A program made the position numbers and the translations under genes. A stretch of 64,000 bases of DNA from Beijerinckiaceae bacterium (GTDB lineage: Bacteria > Pseudomonadota > Alphaproteobacteria > Rhizobiales > Beijerinckiaceae): positions 920,373 through 984,372 of the forward strand of contig JAPZTO010000002.1 in the NCBI GenBank assembly GCA_027532775.1. Direction: 5' to 3'. The notes under the pieces are model-generated. The model saw only the letters and a program-made list of their open reading frames with translations. It ran no database searches and had not been told where the DNA came from. Positions 25,219-33,126 of the stretch are shown here, one piece after another. Within the stretch, counting starts at the first letter, position 1, and each line of letters opens with the position of its first letter.

Positions 25219-25704
25219 ATGATGAAACTGAAAAATGCACTTTTTTATTCTGTCTTCGCAGGAGCGGTCGTCGTTTTCCCGATTGGGAGCCAGGCGCAGG
25301 ACGTTATCCGCGTCGGGACCCTGCGTTGCGACGTCTCGGCAGGTCTGGGGCTGGTTGTGACCTCCAGTCGCGACATGAATTGCATGTTCCAACCCATGAG
25401 AGGCCGGTCTGAGGCCTATCGTGGCACCATTCGCCGCTTTGGCCTCGATATCGGCGCGACGTCGCGGGGGATCCTTGTTTGGGAGGTCATGGCGGCAACT
25501 CGCCGACCTGTCCGCGGCGCGCTTGAGGGCGAGTATGCAGGCGCCACTGCTGAAGCCACCGTCGGTGTCGGGCTGGGCGTCAACGCCCTTGTTGGTGGCT
25601 CAGGCCAGGCCTACAGCCTGCAACCGATCTCGGTGGAAGGGCAACTCGGCCTCAGTCTCGCCGCCGGTGTGGCGCAGATGAACCTCCAGAGCCGTCGGCG
25701 CTGA
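25219..25704 (+). CDS. DUF992 secreted protein
   Basis: The product has 161 residues. A signal peptide at 1-26 (core 'ALFYSVFAGAVVVFPIGSQ') precedes a DUF992 domain: 'VGTLRCDVSAGLGLVVTSSR', 'CMFQPMRG', 'YRGTIRRFGLDIG', 'GVNALVGGSGQAYSLQPISV' and a final 'QLGLSLAAGVAQMNLQ'. DUF992 proteins are small exported proteins of Hyphomicrobiales and relatives, with no known function. The ATG at 25219 has AGAAGAGA upstream; an ATG at 25222 is the alternative. It is followed after 34 bases by the esterase gene on the same strand. Confidence 0.85.
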   Translation: MMKLKNALFYSVFAGAVVVFPIGSQAQDVIRVGTLRCDVSAGLGLVVTSSRDMNCMFQPMRGRSEAYRGTIRRFGLDIGATSRGILVWEVMAATRRPVRGALEGEYAGATAEATVGVGLGVNALVGGSGQAYSLQPISVEGQLGLSLAAGVAQMNLQSRRR

Positions 25705-25738
25705 GGCAAAGGGCGGAAAACCAAGAAGCCATTCTCAC

Positions 25739-27016
25739 ATGAGCTATCGATTTGCTGCTGCGATGCGCCGCGCGACAAAAGCCGCGCGTGCTTTTCATCG
25801 CATGGGCGCGAACCAGATGTTCACACAGATCCTGTCGAGACAAAGCCTGTTTTCGCCTGCCAAGGCCAAACCGGCAGTTCCGGCGGGCGAAGGCTCCAAA
25901 TCCGTCAGGAAACGCACTGTCAAAAGCGCCGCGAACCGACAACGCCCGTCCGGAAGCGGGAAGCCAGAGTCAGCGGTAACGCCGCAACCTTCCCAAAAGG
26001 CGATTGGCCACGCGAGAGTGCCGAAAGCGTTCAGGCTTCCAATGGGAGACGCGATGGATCTCTTGCGGTCCATGGCCACAATGCCGGCGATGAACCACCT
26101 GCAAGGCCCCCTCAAAAGATCAAAGGCCGCGACGCCACCGCGCGTGCCGGATGGCGCACAATTCCTGTCGAGAACCGTCTCCTGCGATGCCGGTTCACGC
26201 GGCTTCAAGCTGTATGTTCCTGCGTCAGCCCCAAAGCAGCCGAAGGGCTTGATCGTCATGCTGCATGGCTGCACGCAGAGCCCGGATGATTTCGCTGCGG
26301 GCACCAACATGAACGCCTTCGCGGAAACCCATGGTCTGCTGATCGCCTATCCCGCCCAGACATCCGCAAGCAATGCCTCATCCTGCTGGAACTGGTTCGA
26401 GCCCCGCCATCAACGCCGGACAGCTGGTGAACCGGAGATTCTCGCCCGGTTGGTCAGCCTTCTCGTCCGGGAATTCGGCATCGACAAGCGGCGGGTTTAT
26501 GCGGCCGGGTTATCGGCGGGGGCTGCCATGGCCGTCATTCTCAGCAAGACCTATCCGGAATTATTTTCGGCGATTGGTGTGCATTCGGGGCTTGCATATC
26601 AATCCGCCGGCAATGTTGTCTCGGCGCTGGCCGTCATGCAGGGCAGACGTGGCAGCCTGAAGCGCATCTGGCGAGAACTGGAGAAGATGTCATCCCGTCC
26701 AGTTCGGGTCATCATTTTTCACGGAAGCGAAGATCGCACCGTCAACCCCAGGAACGCGGAGCATATCCTCGAGGGAAGAGACAGAGGGGCCTTGGCTGGC
26801 ACAGAAATGATAAGGACTGGGCTCAGCAATGGCCGCCAGTTCCGGCAGACGGTGATCTCTGACCCGGGAAGCCGTCCGTTGGCAGAGAGTTGGCTGATTG
26901 AAGGCACCGGGCATGCTTGGTCCGGCGGCAATACGGCAGGCTCCTACACGGACCCGAAGGGGCCTGACGCTTCGAAAGAGTTCGTTCGGTTTTTTCTTGA
27001 GATCGACGATGTATAG
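25739..27016 (+). CDS. PHB-depolymerase-family (LpqC-like) esterase
   Basis: The product has 425 residues. The first about 140 are basic and low-complexity with no cleavable signal. An alpha/beta-hydrolase of the Esterase_PHB family follows: 'KGLIVMLHGCTQSPDDFA' (oxyanion hole), nucleophile Ser 259 in 'AAGLSAGAAMAV', Asp 332 in 'HGSEDRTVNP' and His 392 in 'EGTGHAWSGG'. The enzyme hydrolyses short polyhydroxyalkanoate or feruloyl-type esters. The Cys pair in 'SSCWNWF' is also typical. It follows the DUF992 gene closely. The next region downstream is strikingly AT-rich and starts the YciE/F transcription unit. Confidence 0.87.
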   Translation: MSYRFAAAMRRATKAARAFHRMGANQMFTQILSRQSLFSPAKAKPAVPAGEGSKSVRKRTVKSAANRQRPSGSGKPESAVTPQPSQKAIGHARVPKAFRLPMGDAMDLLRSMATMPAMNHLQGPLKRSKAATPPRVPDGAQFLSRTVSCDAGSRGFKLYVPASAPKQPKGLIVMLHGCTQSPDDFAAGTNMNAFAETHGLLIAYPAQTSASNASSCWNWFEPRHQRRTAGEPEILARLVSLLVREFGIDKRRVYAAGLSAGAAMAVILSKTYPELFSAIGVHSGLAYQSAGNVVSALAVMQGRRGSLKRIWRELEKMSSRPVRVIIFHGSEDRTVNPRNAEHILEGRDRGALAGTEMIRTGLSNGRQFRQTVISDPGSRPLAESWLIEGTGHAWSGGNTAGSYTDPKGPDASKEFVRFFLEIDDV

Positions 27017-27076
27017 CCAATAAAACATAGAATTTTTATGCAATTAAATTAATAAACAAATATTATAGAATTGTCC

Positions 27077-27101
27077 GGAACCAATCATATTTCTCAAAGT
27101 T
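27077..27101 (+). promoter_or_regulatory. EcfG-type (GSR) promoter of the YciE/F gene
   Basis: GGAAC (27077-27081), 17 bases, then GTT (27099-27101), that is GGAAC-N16-AGTT. It lies 34 bases before the ATG at 27136 in an otherwise AT-rich leader. It matches all but one base of the consensus. Confidence 0.7.
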
Positions 27102-27135
27102 ATCTTGATAGAGCAATTCAAAAAGGAGAATCAAA

Positions 27136-27639
27136 ATGGCTGAAAATCCGAAAATGCTTGAGGATATGTTTTTCGATATGCTCAAGGACGTGTATTATGC
27201 AGAAAAGCAAGTCGTGAAGGCCTTGGTCAAGATGGCCAAGGCTGCACAATCTGCGAATCTGAAGACGGCGTTTCTGGCGCACAGGTCCGAGACCGAAGGG
27301 CAAATCGAGCGCCTGTCCGAGGTCTTTGAGCTTGCGGGCAAGCCGCCGCGCGGCAAAACCTGTGACGCTATCCTCGGCATTCTCGAGGAAGGCAAGACAG
27401 TGATGGAGACCTATGCTGATAGCCCTGCACTGGATGCCGGTCTGATTGCTGCGGCACAGGCTGTCGAACACTATGAGATCGCCCGCTACGGCACATTGCG
27501 TGCCTGGGCACTTCAACTTGGCATGAAGGAAGCTGCTGCCTTGCTCGGCGCGACCCTGGCCGAGGAAACAAAAGCCGATCTCTCGCTTTCGAAGCTTGCC
27601 ACCCTCGTCAACCCCACAGGGCTTTCCAAGGCCGCTTGA
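27136..27639 (+). CDS. YciE/YciF ferritin-like stress protein (DUF892)
   Basis: The product has 167 residues forming a four-helix ferritin-like bundle of DUF892. Helix motifs with metal-ligand Glu/His are visible: 'DMLKDVYYAEKQVVKALVKM' (Glu), 'HRSETEGQIERLSEVFEL', 'AAQAVEHYEIARYGTLRAWA' and 'LAEETKADLSLSKLA'. YciE/F proteins are induced by salt, acid or stationary phase in many bacteria and may bind iron. AAAAGGAG precedes the ATG. An EcfG-type site 34 bases upstream supports GSR control. Complete length. Confidence 0.92.
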   Translation: MAENPKMLEDMFFDMLKDVYYAEKQVVKALVKMAKAAQSANLKTAFLAHRSETEGQIERLSEVFELAGKPPRGKTCDAILGILEEGKTVMETYADSPALDAGLIAAAQAVEHYEIARYGTLRAWALQLGMKEAAALLGATLAEETKADLSLSKLATLVNPTGLSKAA

Positions 27640-27959
27640 CCTTTCCAAACACTCGCAGTCCCCCGGACTGACCTCGGAGCCTCGCGGCGCCAAGGTCTTT
27701 TCTATGATGCGCGAGGCGCTCTCGAGAGCCGTCAATTTGCCGGGCAGGCAGTGACAAGCCCCACGAGACAAGCAACGCAAGAAATATCACGCCATCTCTG
27801 ATTTCATCGCCGAGTTCATTTTTCCGGTCTGCATCCTTTGGCGCACAAAAATCAAAAAACAAAAAAATAAATGCAACCAAAACGGCCGCGAGTGACTTCA
27901 CTTTATAGCCCTGACTGAGAGTCAGAAATGGTCAGGGAGCAAAGTTCAGGAGATGAACC
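27640..27959. other. Gene-free stretch between YciE/F and a small secreted protein
   Basis: No convincing gene or promoter motif. A minus-strand GTG frame (27901-27608) would start with a membrane helix, but it lacks a ribosome-binding site and its second half is compositionally unlike a protein. An A-rich tract (27847-27870) and the short repeat CCTGAC...GTCAGG (27910-27937) lie near the right end. Confidence 0.4.
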
Positions 27960-28277
27960 ATGTCCAAGATGTTTTCCTTTTTACTCGCGATTGGAATTAC
28001 TTCGATCGCCGGCGCCTATGCGCAGCAGCCGCCCGTCAATCCCAACGCACCTTCCAATCCTGCTGTGACAACGCCCGCCGCCCCGGCTCCGGCGGCGATG
28101 CCCGGAGCCAACAGCTTCACGGAGGGACAGGCCAAGCTGCGCATCGAGAATGATGGCTATACCGCTGTGACCGGCCTGAACAAGGACGCGAACGGCATCT
28201 GGCAGGCCACCGCAACCAAGGGCGGACAGAACGTCCATGTCTCGGTCGACTACCAGGGCAACATTGTCGCTCGCTGA
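27960..28277 (+). CDS. Small exported protein, PepSY-like domain
   Basis: The product has 105 residues. A signal peptide at about 1-21 ('FLLAIGITSIAGAYAQQ') is followed by a Pro/Ala/Asn-rich linker (about 22-52). The C-terminal domain of about 50 residues ('EGQAKLRIENDGYTAVTGLN' ... 'HVSVDYQGNIVAR') resembles a single PepSY-type module, found in periplasmic inhibitors or sensors. Exact family uncertain. AGGAGATG precedes the start. It lies 40 bases before the gene for a GS17M-like protein on the same strand. Confidence 0.7.
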   Translation: MSKMFSFLLAIGITSIAGAYAQQPPVNPNAPSNPAVTTPAAPAPAAMPGANSFTEGQAKLRIENDGYTAVTGLNKDANGIWQATATKGGQNVHVSVDYQGNIVAR

Positions 28278-28317
28278 AGCAGATTTGCTCTTTCCCTCAA
28301 GAAGTCAGGATATTCCC

Positions 28318-28911
28318 ATGACAACGCATCACTCACGCCTTTACGAAAACAATACTGAAGCCCAGCGCGTCATCGCAGATCTCCGCGCGGCTGGCATCGC
28401 TGCCGATGACATCAGCCTGATTGCCAACCAGGGCGAAGGCGCAGGGTCGATGCCAGGCGCAGGCACGGCTGCGACGGCTGGCGCAGGTCTGGGCGCCGCT
28501 GTCGGGGGCGGTGCTGGCCTTCTGACTGGCCTCGGCATCATGGCTATTCCGGGTGTCGGGCCGGTTGTTGCTGCCGGCTGGATTGCGGCGACACTTGCCG
28601 GGATGATGGCCGGCGCCGCGACCGGTGCTGCCGCCGGCGGCATTGTCGGCGCCCTAACGGAAAATGGCATCGACGAGCGCGATGCGCACGTTTTTGCAGA
28701 AGGGATACGACGCGGTGGCTCTGTCGTGCTCGTCAAGACCGACGAGGCTCACCGCATCGTGGCCGAAGGGATTCTCGACCAGCACATGCCCGTCGGCATG
28801 GTTGCTCGCCGGACCCTCTATGAAGCGGAAGGCTGGAACCGCTTTGACGACAAAGGCGGAGTCTATGTCCCGAAAGGCACGGAAGCTTCCCGGCCTGCAC
28901 CGCGGCTCTGA
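28318..28911 (+). CDS. General stress protein 17M-like glycine-rich protein
   Basis: The product has 197 residues. An N-terminal YflT/GS17M-like alpha/beta unit (about 1-45: 'HSRLYENNTEAQRVIADLRA', 'AAGIAADDISLIANQG') leads into a long Gly/Ala-rich double hydrophobic segment (about 50-115, many GxxxG), then a second ferredoxin-like half ('ERDAHVFAEGIRRGGSVVLV' ... 'AHRIVAEGILDQH'). This layout is common in alphaproteobacterial stress proteins of unknown role; the glycine-zipper part may insert in or span a membrane. A strong terminator follows at 28943-28975. Confidence 0.8.
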   Translation: MTTHHSRLYENNTEAQRVIADLRAAGIAADDISLIANQGEGAGSMPGAGTAATAGAGLGAAVGGGAGLLTGLGIMAIPGVGPVVAAGWIAATLAGMMAGAATGAAAGGIVGALTENGIDERDAHVFAEGIRRGGSVVLVKTDEAHRIVAEGILDQHMPVGMVARRTLYEAEGWNRFDDKGGVYVPKGTEASRPAPRL

Positions 28912-28942
28912 GCCACGCCTGCCCCTGGAACAATCCATGCGT

Positions 28943-28975
28943 GCCCCGGTGCGACAGCGCCGGGGCAAATCTTTT
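28943..28975 (+). terminator. Rho-independent terminator after the GS17M-like gene
   Basis: GCCCCGG pairs with CCGGGGC across a 10-base loop, which can itself extend the stem, followed by AAATCTTTTT. It lies 31 bases after the stop codon. Confidence 0.85.
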
Positions 28976-29047
28976 TGCGGCATTGCTCTGTGTGCCCGGC
29001 GCAAGTCCTGCATTGGGCATAGCCCACCATTTGGTTCGTGGCGTTGC

Positions 29048-29073
29048 GGAACCATTTCCGGGTCGCGCGCGTT
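29048..29073 (+). promoter_or_regulatory. EcfG-type (GSR) promoter of the small membrane protein cluster
   Basis: GGAAC (29048-29052), 17 bases and CGTT (29070-29073) match the consensus exactly. The -10 lies 44 bases before the 24-residue gene at 29118, which is followed by 29194-30069 and further genes on the same strand. Confidence 0.75.
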
Positions 29074-29117
29074 TCCCTTGGAGAATACCCGCTCTGCCTT
29101 CCGAAAGGGAAATCGCC

Positions 29118-29192
29118 ATGAATGGAATTGTGTATCTTGTCGGGGCCATCGTGATCGTACTGGCAATCCTGTCCTTCCTGGGATTGCGTTGA
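29118..29192 (+). CDS. 24-residue membrane micropeptide (YLVG...LSFLGLR type)
   Basis: The complete frame ATG 29118 to TGA 29192 encodes 24 residues: MNG, one membrane helix and the C-terminal motif LSFLGLR. AAAGGGAA precedes the ATG by 7-8 bases. I recall near-identical tiny proteins as annotated hypotheticals in Alphaproteobacteria. An exact EcfG promoter precedes it, and the next gene starts one base after its stop. It may regulate or accompany the 291-residue membrane protein. Confidence 0.7.
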   Translation: MNGIVYLVGAIVIVLAILSFLGLR

Positions 29193-29193
29193 G

Positions 29194-30069
29194 ATGGCTG
29201 TGCTGAGCGCTTCGGATACTGTCGAGACGGCCGGCTCTCTTGACGCAACCTCCTACAACGAACGCCGATATGTCGATTGGGGTGCGATTGCTGCCGGCGG
29301 CATTATTGCCTCCGCAATTACGCTGGTCCTGTCCGGGTTCGGGACGGCACTCGGCCTGTCGCTGACGTCGGTTCGTGGATCTGGCCTATCGGCCGTGGGC
29401 CTGAGTGTTGCCGCCGGACTTTGGCTTCTGTGGGTTGCCATTTCCAGCCTCATTGCAGGCGCCTATGTGACCGGGCGCCTACGCCGCAGGGCTGGCGATG
29501 CCAACCGGCAGGAAGTCGTGGTGCGCGATGGCGCTCATGGACTGGTTGTCTGGGCTCTGTCCGTATTGATCGGTGCGGTGCTTGCCATGGGCGTCCTTTC
29601 GGGGTTTGCGCGCACAGGCGGTGAGGTGGCCCTGGCGGCGACAACGGCCATCGGCGCAGCCGCAGGTCCGTCGGCAGATTATGCTCTGGATGTTCTGACC
29701 CGGAGCGACAATGCTTCGGCACTTGATGAGCCCACCAAGCAACAGATCGGGCGCATTCTCCTGCACTCCCTTGCCGATGGCCAGCTCAGTCCAGACGATC
29801 GGAGCTACCTGTCGCGTTCCATTGCAACACGAACAGGCATCGCGCCGGACGAGATCGATCGGAGGATCGACATCACTGTAACCCGTGCGAAGACCGCTTT
29901 AGCCCAGGCACAGATCGCGGCAGACAAGGCACGTCGCCTCGGCATTCTGGTGGCTTTCCTGACCGCTGCTGCGATGGCGCTCGGTGCCGCTGCGGCTTGG
30001 TGGGGCGCCATTGTGGGTGGCCGCCATCGCGACGAGAACACCGATCTCTCAACTTATCTGCGCTGGTGA
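29194..30069 (+). CDS. Multi-pass membrane protein of unknown function (291 aa)
   Basis: The product has 291 residues. A cytoplasmic N-terminus ending 'ERRYVDWGAIAAGGIIASAI' precedes about three helices in the first 150 residues, with a basic loop 'GRLRRRAGDANRQEVVVRDG'. A soluble helical segment follows (about 160-250: 'LDEPTKQQIGRILLHSLADG', 'ATRTGIAPDEIDRRIDI', resembling an EF-hand-free helical bundle), then a last helix before the C-terminus. It is not a family I can name; similar proteins occur in Alphaproteobacteria as hypotheticals. The ATG follows the micropeptide stop by one base and a second micropeptide gene follows 12 bases after the stop, so the three are one unit. Confidence 0.75.
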   Translation: MAVLSASDTVETAGSLDATSYNERRYVDWGAIAAGGIIASAITLVLSGFGTALGLSLTSVRGSGLSAVGLSVAAGLWLLWVAISSLIAGAYVTGRLRRRAGDANRQEVVVRDGAHGLVVWALSVLIGAVLAMGVLSGFARTGGEVALAATTAIGAAAGPSADYALDVLTRSDNASALDEPTKQQIGRILLHSLADGQLSPDDRSYLSRSIATRTGIAPDEIDRRIDITVTRAKTALAQAQIAADKARRLGILVAFLTAAAMALGAAAAWWGAIVGGRHRDENTDLSTYLRW

Positions 30070-30081
30070 AGGAGCAAAGCC

Positions 30082-30156
30082 ATGGGACGAGGAATTCTGC
30101 TTTGGCTGATCGGCATACCCATTCCGATCATCATCTTGCTCGCTCTCTTTCGTTGA
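30082..30156 (+). CDS. 24-residue membrane micropeptide (MGRG...IPIPIIILLALFR type)
   Basis: The frame ATG 30082 to TGA 30156 encodes 24 residues: MGRGILLW, then a helix containing IPIPIIILLALFR. AAGGAG sits 8 bases upstream. Very similar mini-proteins recur in Alphaproteobacteria. It lies 12 bases after the 291-residue membrane protein gene and 44 before a DUF2383 gene, inside a probable EcfG-driven operon. Confidence 0.7.
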   Translation: MGRGILLWLIGIPIPIIILLALFR

Positions 30157-30200
30157 CCAGGAACCGCGCCGTCCAATCCCGTGCGCACAAGGAGCCCCAA

Positions 30201-30629
30201 ATGACCGTCATGATCGATACTCTGTCCAAATTGCATGTTGCAGCCATTGACGCCCGAGATGGCTACAAGCACGCCTCCGAAGATGCGGATGGCGCTGCAC
30301 TCCGCCCGCTGTTCAACACAATGCAATCACTCCACGGAAAGCGGGTCGATGAGCTGGGCGGAATCCTTTCCGCACTTGGCGCGCTCCCGCAGGAAAGCGG
30401 ATCGCTCATGAGTGTGGTCAACCGCACGATTGTCAGTATCCGGTCGCTCTTTGGCGGGCTCGACCAATCTGTTCTTCCGGGGCTTATCAACGGCGAGGAG
30501 CAGATCATTGTCTCGTATAACGATGCATTGTCTTCACTTGATCTGACCGCCGGCAATCGAGCCTTGCTGACCCAGCACCGCGACGATATCCGTGCGCAAA
30601 TCGACAACATGCGCACGCAGACGCATTAA
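30201..30629 (+). CDS. PA2169-type four-helix-bundle protein (DUF2383)
   Basis: The product has 142 residues and matches DUF2383, a ferritin-like four-helix family: 'LSKLHVAAIDARDGYKHASE', 'LRPLFNTMQSLHGKRVDELG', 'IRSLFGGLDQSVLPGLINGE' and 'EQIIVSYNDALSSLD'. The conserved Glu/His positions suggest metal binding. The family is often stress- or stationary-phase-induced. The start at 30201 follows AAGGAGC. It is the last gene of the stress island on this strand; beyond it come an inverted repeat and an IS6 remnant. Confidence 0.88.
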   Translation: MTVMIDTLSKLHVAAIDARDGYKHASEDADGAALRPLFNTMQSLHGKRVDELGGILSALGALPQESGSLMSVVNRTIVSIRSLFGGLDQSVLPGLINGEEQIIVSYNDALSSLDLTAGNRALLTQHRDDIRAQIDNMRTQTH

Positions 30630-30745
30630 CGGTCAGCAGCCCGTCTCGGCCTCTGCTTGCCAAGCTGGAAAAGCACGATTGGTTTCAGTCTAATCCAGAT
30701 CGATTTCTCGCCAATCTGATCGATTATGCACACCCTCCGTAAAGT

Positions 30746-30785
30746 CCAATAGTCCATTTTTGTTTTATTCAGTCTGGACTATTGG
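30746..30785. repeat. Perfect 11-base inverted repeat with T-rich spacer
   Basis: CCAATAGTCCA (30746-30756) and TGGACTATTGG (30775-30785) are exact reverse complements around an 18-base T-rich spacer. AGTCCA also occurs just inside the left arm as a short direct repeat. Low GC and the long spacer argue against a normal terminator; it could be an operator, a mobile-element end or an attachment-like site. It lies in the 230-base gap between the DUF2383 gene and IS6 remnant D. Confidence 0.55.
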
Positions 30786-30859
30786 CAAATACGGGCGGTT
30801 TTCGATTTGCGTGGAGCAGCGATAGCTATCCATTTACACTGAGTTCTTCAGGCTACCGC

Positions 30860-31146
30860 CTGCCTTGCGTCATCAAGGCGGATTCGCCGCTGCGGAAATC
30901 GTCCCGAACCGGTTCCACCAGAACCGCACCGTCCCATGAGTAATGTCGAGGCCGCGCTCGTGGAGCAGGTCCTCGACGTTCCGCAGCGAAAGCAGGTAGC
31001 GAACGTACATCATGACCGCAAGGCGGATGATCTCGGGCGAGGTCTTGAAGTACCGGAAAATGCGGGCGTTGCTCATCCGGTCCCGCTAGCCGCCCTCCCC
31101 GTCAGCGGCAAGCCGATTTTCCTCTGAAAGTGCCCCTCTGACAGCC
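30860..31146 (-). mobile_element. IS6-family remnant D (transposase N-terminus and right end)
   Basis: On the minus strand a 67-residue frame (31076-30873) is the intact N-terminus of an IS6-family transposase: 'MSNARIFRYFKTSPEIIRLA', 'LRNVEDLLHERGLDITHGTV' and 'RFWWNRFGTISAA', then it ends. Upstream of the start codon lies the element's leader and terminal repeat (GGGGCTGTCAGAGGGGCAC read on the minus strand, ending near 31146). The rest of the element (catalytic DDE part, left end) is missing. Only three bases separate this end from the stop codon of the rpiR-like gene. Confidence 0.85.
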
Positions 31147-31149
31147 CCT

Positions 31150-32109
31150 TCAAAGCTGAGATTTCGACAGCCCGTCCTTCTCGTCGGCGGACCAATCCCA
31201 ATGCACCACCGAGCTTGCATCAATATCCTGATCGCGGGTCAGCATCAGGCGTTGGATCCGTTCGAGCCGACGCTCGCAGTTGGGGCCGCGCAGCCGCCCG
31301 ACCAGAACAGTGATCAATTCGATCGCCATAACTTGAGTGATGCAGGCGTCAGTACCTACCGGCATCGTGGCATCTGCAGGGACTTCGACATTGACAACAA
31401 TGTCAGCAAGTTGCGCCAGCGGTGTCCCGGCACGCGTGATCGCAACGATCCGGGCACCCTGGTTCTTCGCAACACGCACAGTCTCGAGCTGGTTTGGCAG
31501 ACGGCCCGTGAATGAAATCGGGACCGCGACATCATCTGGAGTCAGCGTCGCCGCCGCGATCAACTGAAGATAGGCATCGTTGTAGACGTACGAGATCATG
31601 CCCAGCCGGAAGAACCGAGCCTGAAGATCACTGGCCATAAAATTGGACATCTGGCCGGTGCCATAGCAATCTACACGCTTCGCTTGGTTCAGCAATTCTG
31701 CAGCCTTTGCCATCAATTCCGGCTGAACGCCCCGGTGCCAATCCGCAATTGCCGAGAGCGTACTGCCGATTACGTTGTTGATGACATCAGAGGTATCATC
31801 CGCAGGACGCACCGCGCGATGCAGGTAGTTGGCCCCGAGCGCAAGACTGCCGGCGAGTTTCAGCTTGAAATCCCGAAGCCCTGCGCAGCCGACCGAACGC
31901 GCGAACCTTACGACGGTCGGTTTTCCAACACCCGCACGCCGCGCAAGCTTATCGACGCTGGCGTGCAGCGCCCAGCCCGGATCGGCCAGGACCATCTCCG
32001 CGACCCGCATATGGGACTTCGAGAGAGACGGGGCTTTCTGCCGGATCGTCGCCAGCAGATCGAGATCGCGCAATTCCGCAGCGGGCGGCTCGGCTGGTCG
32101 TCTGCTCAT
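31150..32109 (-). CDS. RpiR/MurR-family transcriptional regulator
   Basis: The product has 319 residues. The N-terminal HTH_6 domain (about 15-95) has 'RVAEMVLADPGWALHASVDK' and 'AGVGKPTVVRFARSVGCAGL'; the C-terminal SIS (sugar isomerase) domain (about 135-270) has 'GTGQMSNFMASDLQARFFRL' and 'VPISFTGRLPNQLETVRVAK'. SIS domains usually bind phosphosugars, but RpiR regulators beside Dpp importers are common. The start at 32109 fits. It is the last gene on this strand after dppF (10 bases) and probably controls the importer from the palindrome near 37752. Its 3' end abuts IS6 remnant D. Confidence 0.88.
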   Translation of the reverse strand: MSRRPAEPPAAELRDLDLLATIRQKAPSLSKSHMRVAEMVLADPGWALHASVDKLARRAGVGKPTVVRFARSVGCAGLRDFKLKLAGSLALGANYLHRAVRPADDTSDVINNVIGSTLSAIADWHRGVQPELMAKAAELLNQAKRVDCYGTGQMSNFMASDLQARFFRLGMISYVYNDAYLQLIAAATLTPDDVAVPISFTGRLPNQLETVRVAKNQGARIVAITRAGTPLAQLADIVVNVEVPADATMPVGTDACITQVMAIELITVLVGRLRGPNCERRLERIQRLMLTRDQDIDASSVVHWDWSADEKDGLSKSQL

Positions 32110-32119
32110 TCGTTCGCCT

Positions 32120-33121
32120 TCAACACGGGGGGACACGATCGTTCTTTCTATTCTGCAGCATCCCGCCCCAGTCGATCGACCGCGAATCGTGGATACATGC
32201 GACAGCGTGGCCGCCCTCGAGATCGCGCATCGGCGGGACGGCACCGGCGCACTCCGCTGTAGCAAGGGGACAACGGGTCCGGAAAACACACCCGGAAGGC
32301 GGGGAAAGTGGCGAGGGAATATCCCCCTGAAGCAGTCGCCGCGTGCGCGGACGATCCGGGTCGGGCTTTGGCGATGCCGCCAGCAGCGCCTGTGTGTAGG
32401 GATGCTGAGGATTGCGACAGATCTGCTCCGCAGTTCCGATTTCCATCACCCTGCCAAGATAGAGCACCACAATCCGGTCGCAAATGAGTTCAATCACGTC
32501 GAGATCGTGGCTGATGAACAACATTGCGACGCCCAGACGATAGCGCAGGTCCTGCAGAAGGTTCAGGATTTGCGCCTGAACGGACACATCGAGGGCCGAG
32601 ACAGGTTCATCGGCGATAATGAGTTGCGGCTCGACCGCGAGGGCGCGCGCAATTCCAATGCGTTGACGTTGCCCGCCTGAGAATTCGTGGGGATACCGAT
32701 CGGCATGGTCGGCCTGCAAGCCGACAAGCTCGAGTAGTTCCGCGATCCGCGCCTGTCGCGCCTTTCCTTGTGCAAGGCCGTGCGCATCCAGCGCCTCCCC
32801 GATGATCGAGGCGACCCGAAGGCGGGGATTGAGGCTGGCATAGGGATCCTGAAACACCATCTGGGCGTTGCGCCGGAGTGGCCGCAACGCCCGCTGGCCC
32901 AGATGTTCGATCGATTCGCCATTCAGGCGGACGGACCCGGACGTCAGATCCAGCAACCGCAGCGCGAGGCGACCGAGCGTGCTTTTGCCCGACCCGGACT
33001 CGCCAACCAGCCCCACCACCTCGCCGCGCTCGACAGTGAAGCTGACATCTTCAACAGCATGAACGAGCTTTGGCGCAGTCCCAAAGTATTTGGTAACGCC
33101 GCGGAGTTCGAGCAACGGCAT
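32120..33121 (-). CDS. dppF: Dipeptide/oligopeptide ABC transporter ATP-binding protein DppF
   Basis: The product is a 333-residue ABC ATPase with Walker [10 protein letters not shown], signature FSGGQRQRIGIARALA, Walker B 'LIIADEPVSALDVSVQAQIL' and the C-terminal oligopeptide-specific domain with a Cys motif ('GCVFRTRCPLATAEC') that binds a 4Fe-4S cluster in some relatives. The start at 33121 is the first ATG after the dppD stop (5 bases); a GTG at 33142 would overlap dppD. Together with DppD it energises the importer. Confidence 0.9.
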   Translation of the reverse strand: MPLLELRGVTKYFGTAPKLVHAVEDVSFTVERGEVVGLVGESGSGKSTLGRLALRLLDLTSGSVRLNGESIEHLGQRALRPLRRNAQMVFQDPYASLNPRLRVASIIGEALDAHGLAQGKARQARIAELLELVGLQADHADRYPHEFSGGQRQRIGIARALAVEPQLIIADEPVSALDVSVQAQILNLLQDLRYRLGVAMLFISHDLDVIELICDRIVVLYLGRVMEIGTAEQICRNPQHPYTQALLAASPKPDPDRPRTRRLLQGDIPSPLSPPSGCVFRTRCPLATAECAGAVPPMRDLEGGHAVACIHDSRSIDWGGMLQNRKNDRVPPC

Positions 33122-33126
33122 CTTGT

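Noticed and set aside
27608..27901. 97-residue minus-strand frame with an N-terminal membrane-like helix
   Set aside because: GTG start without ribosome-binding site, overlaps the YciE/F 3' end, C-terminal half unlike a protein.
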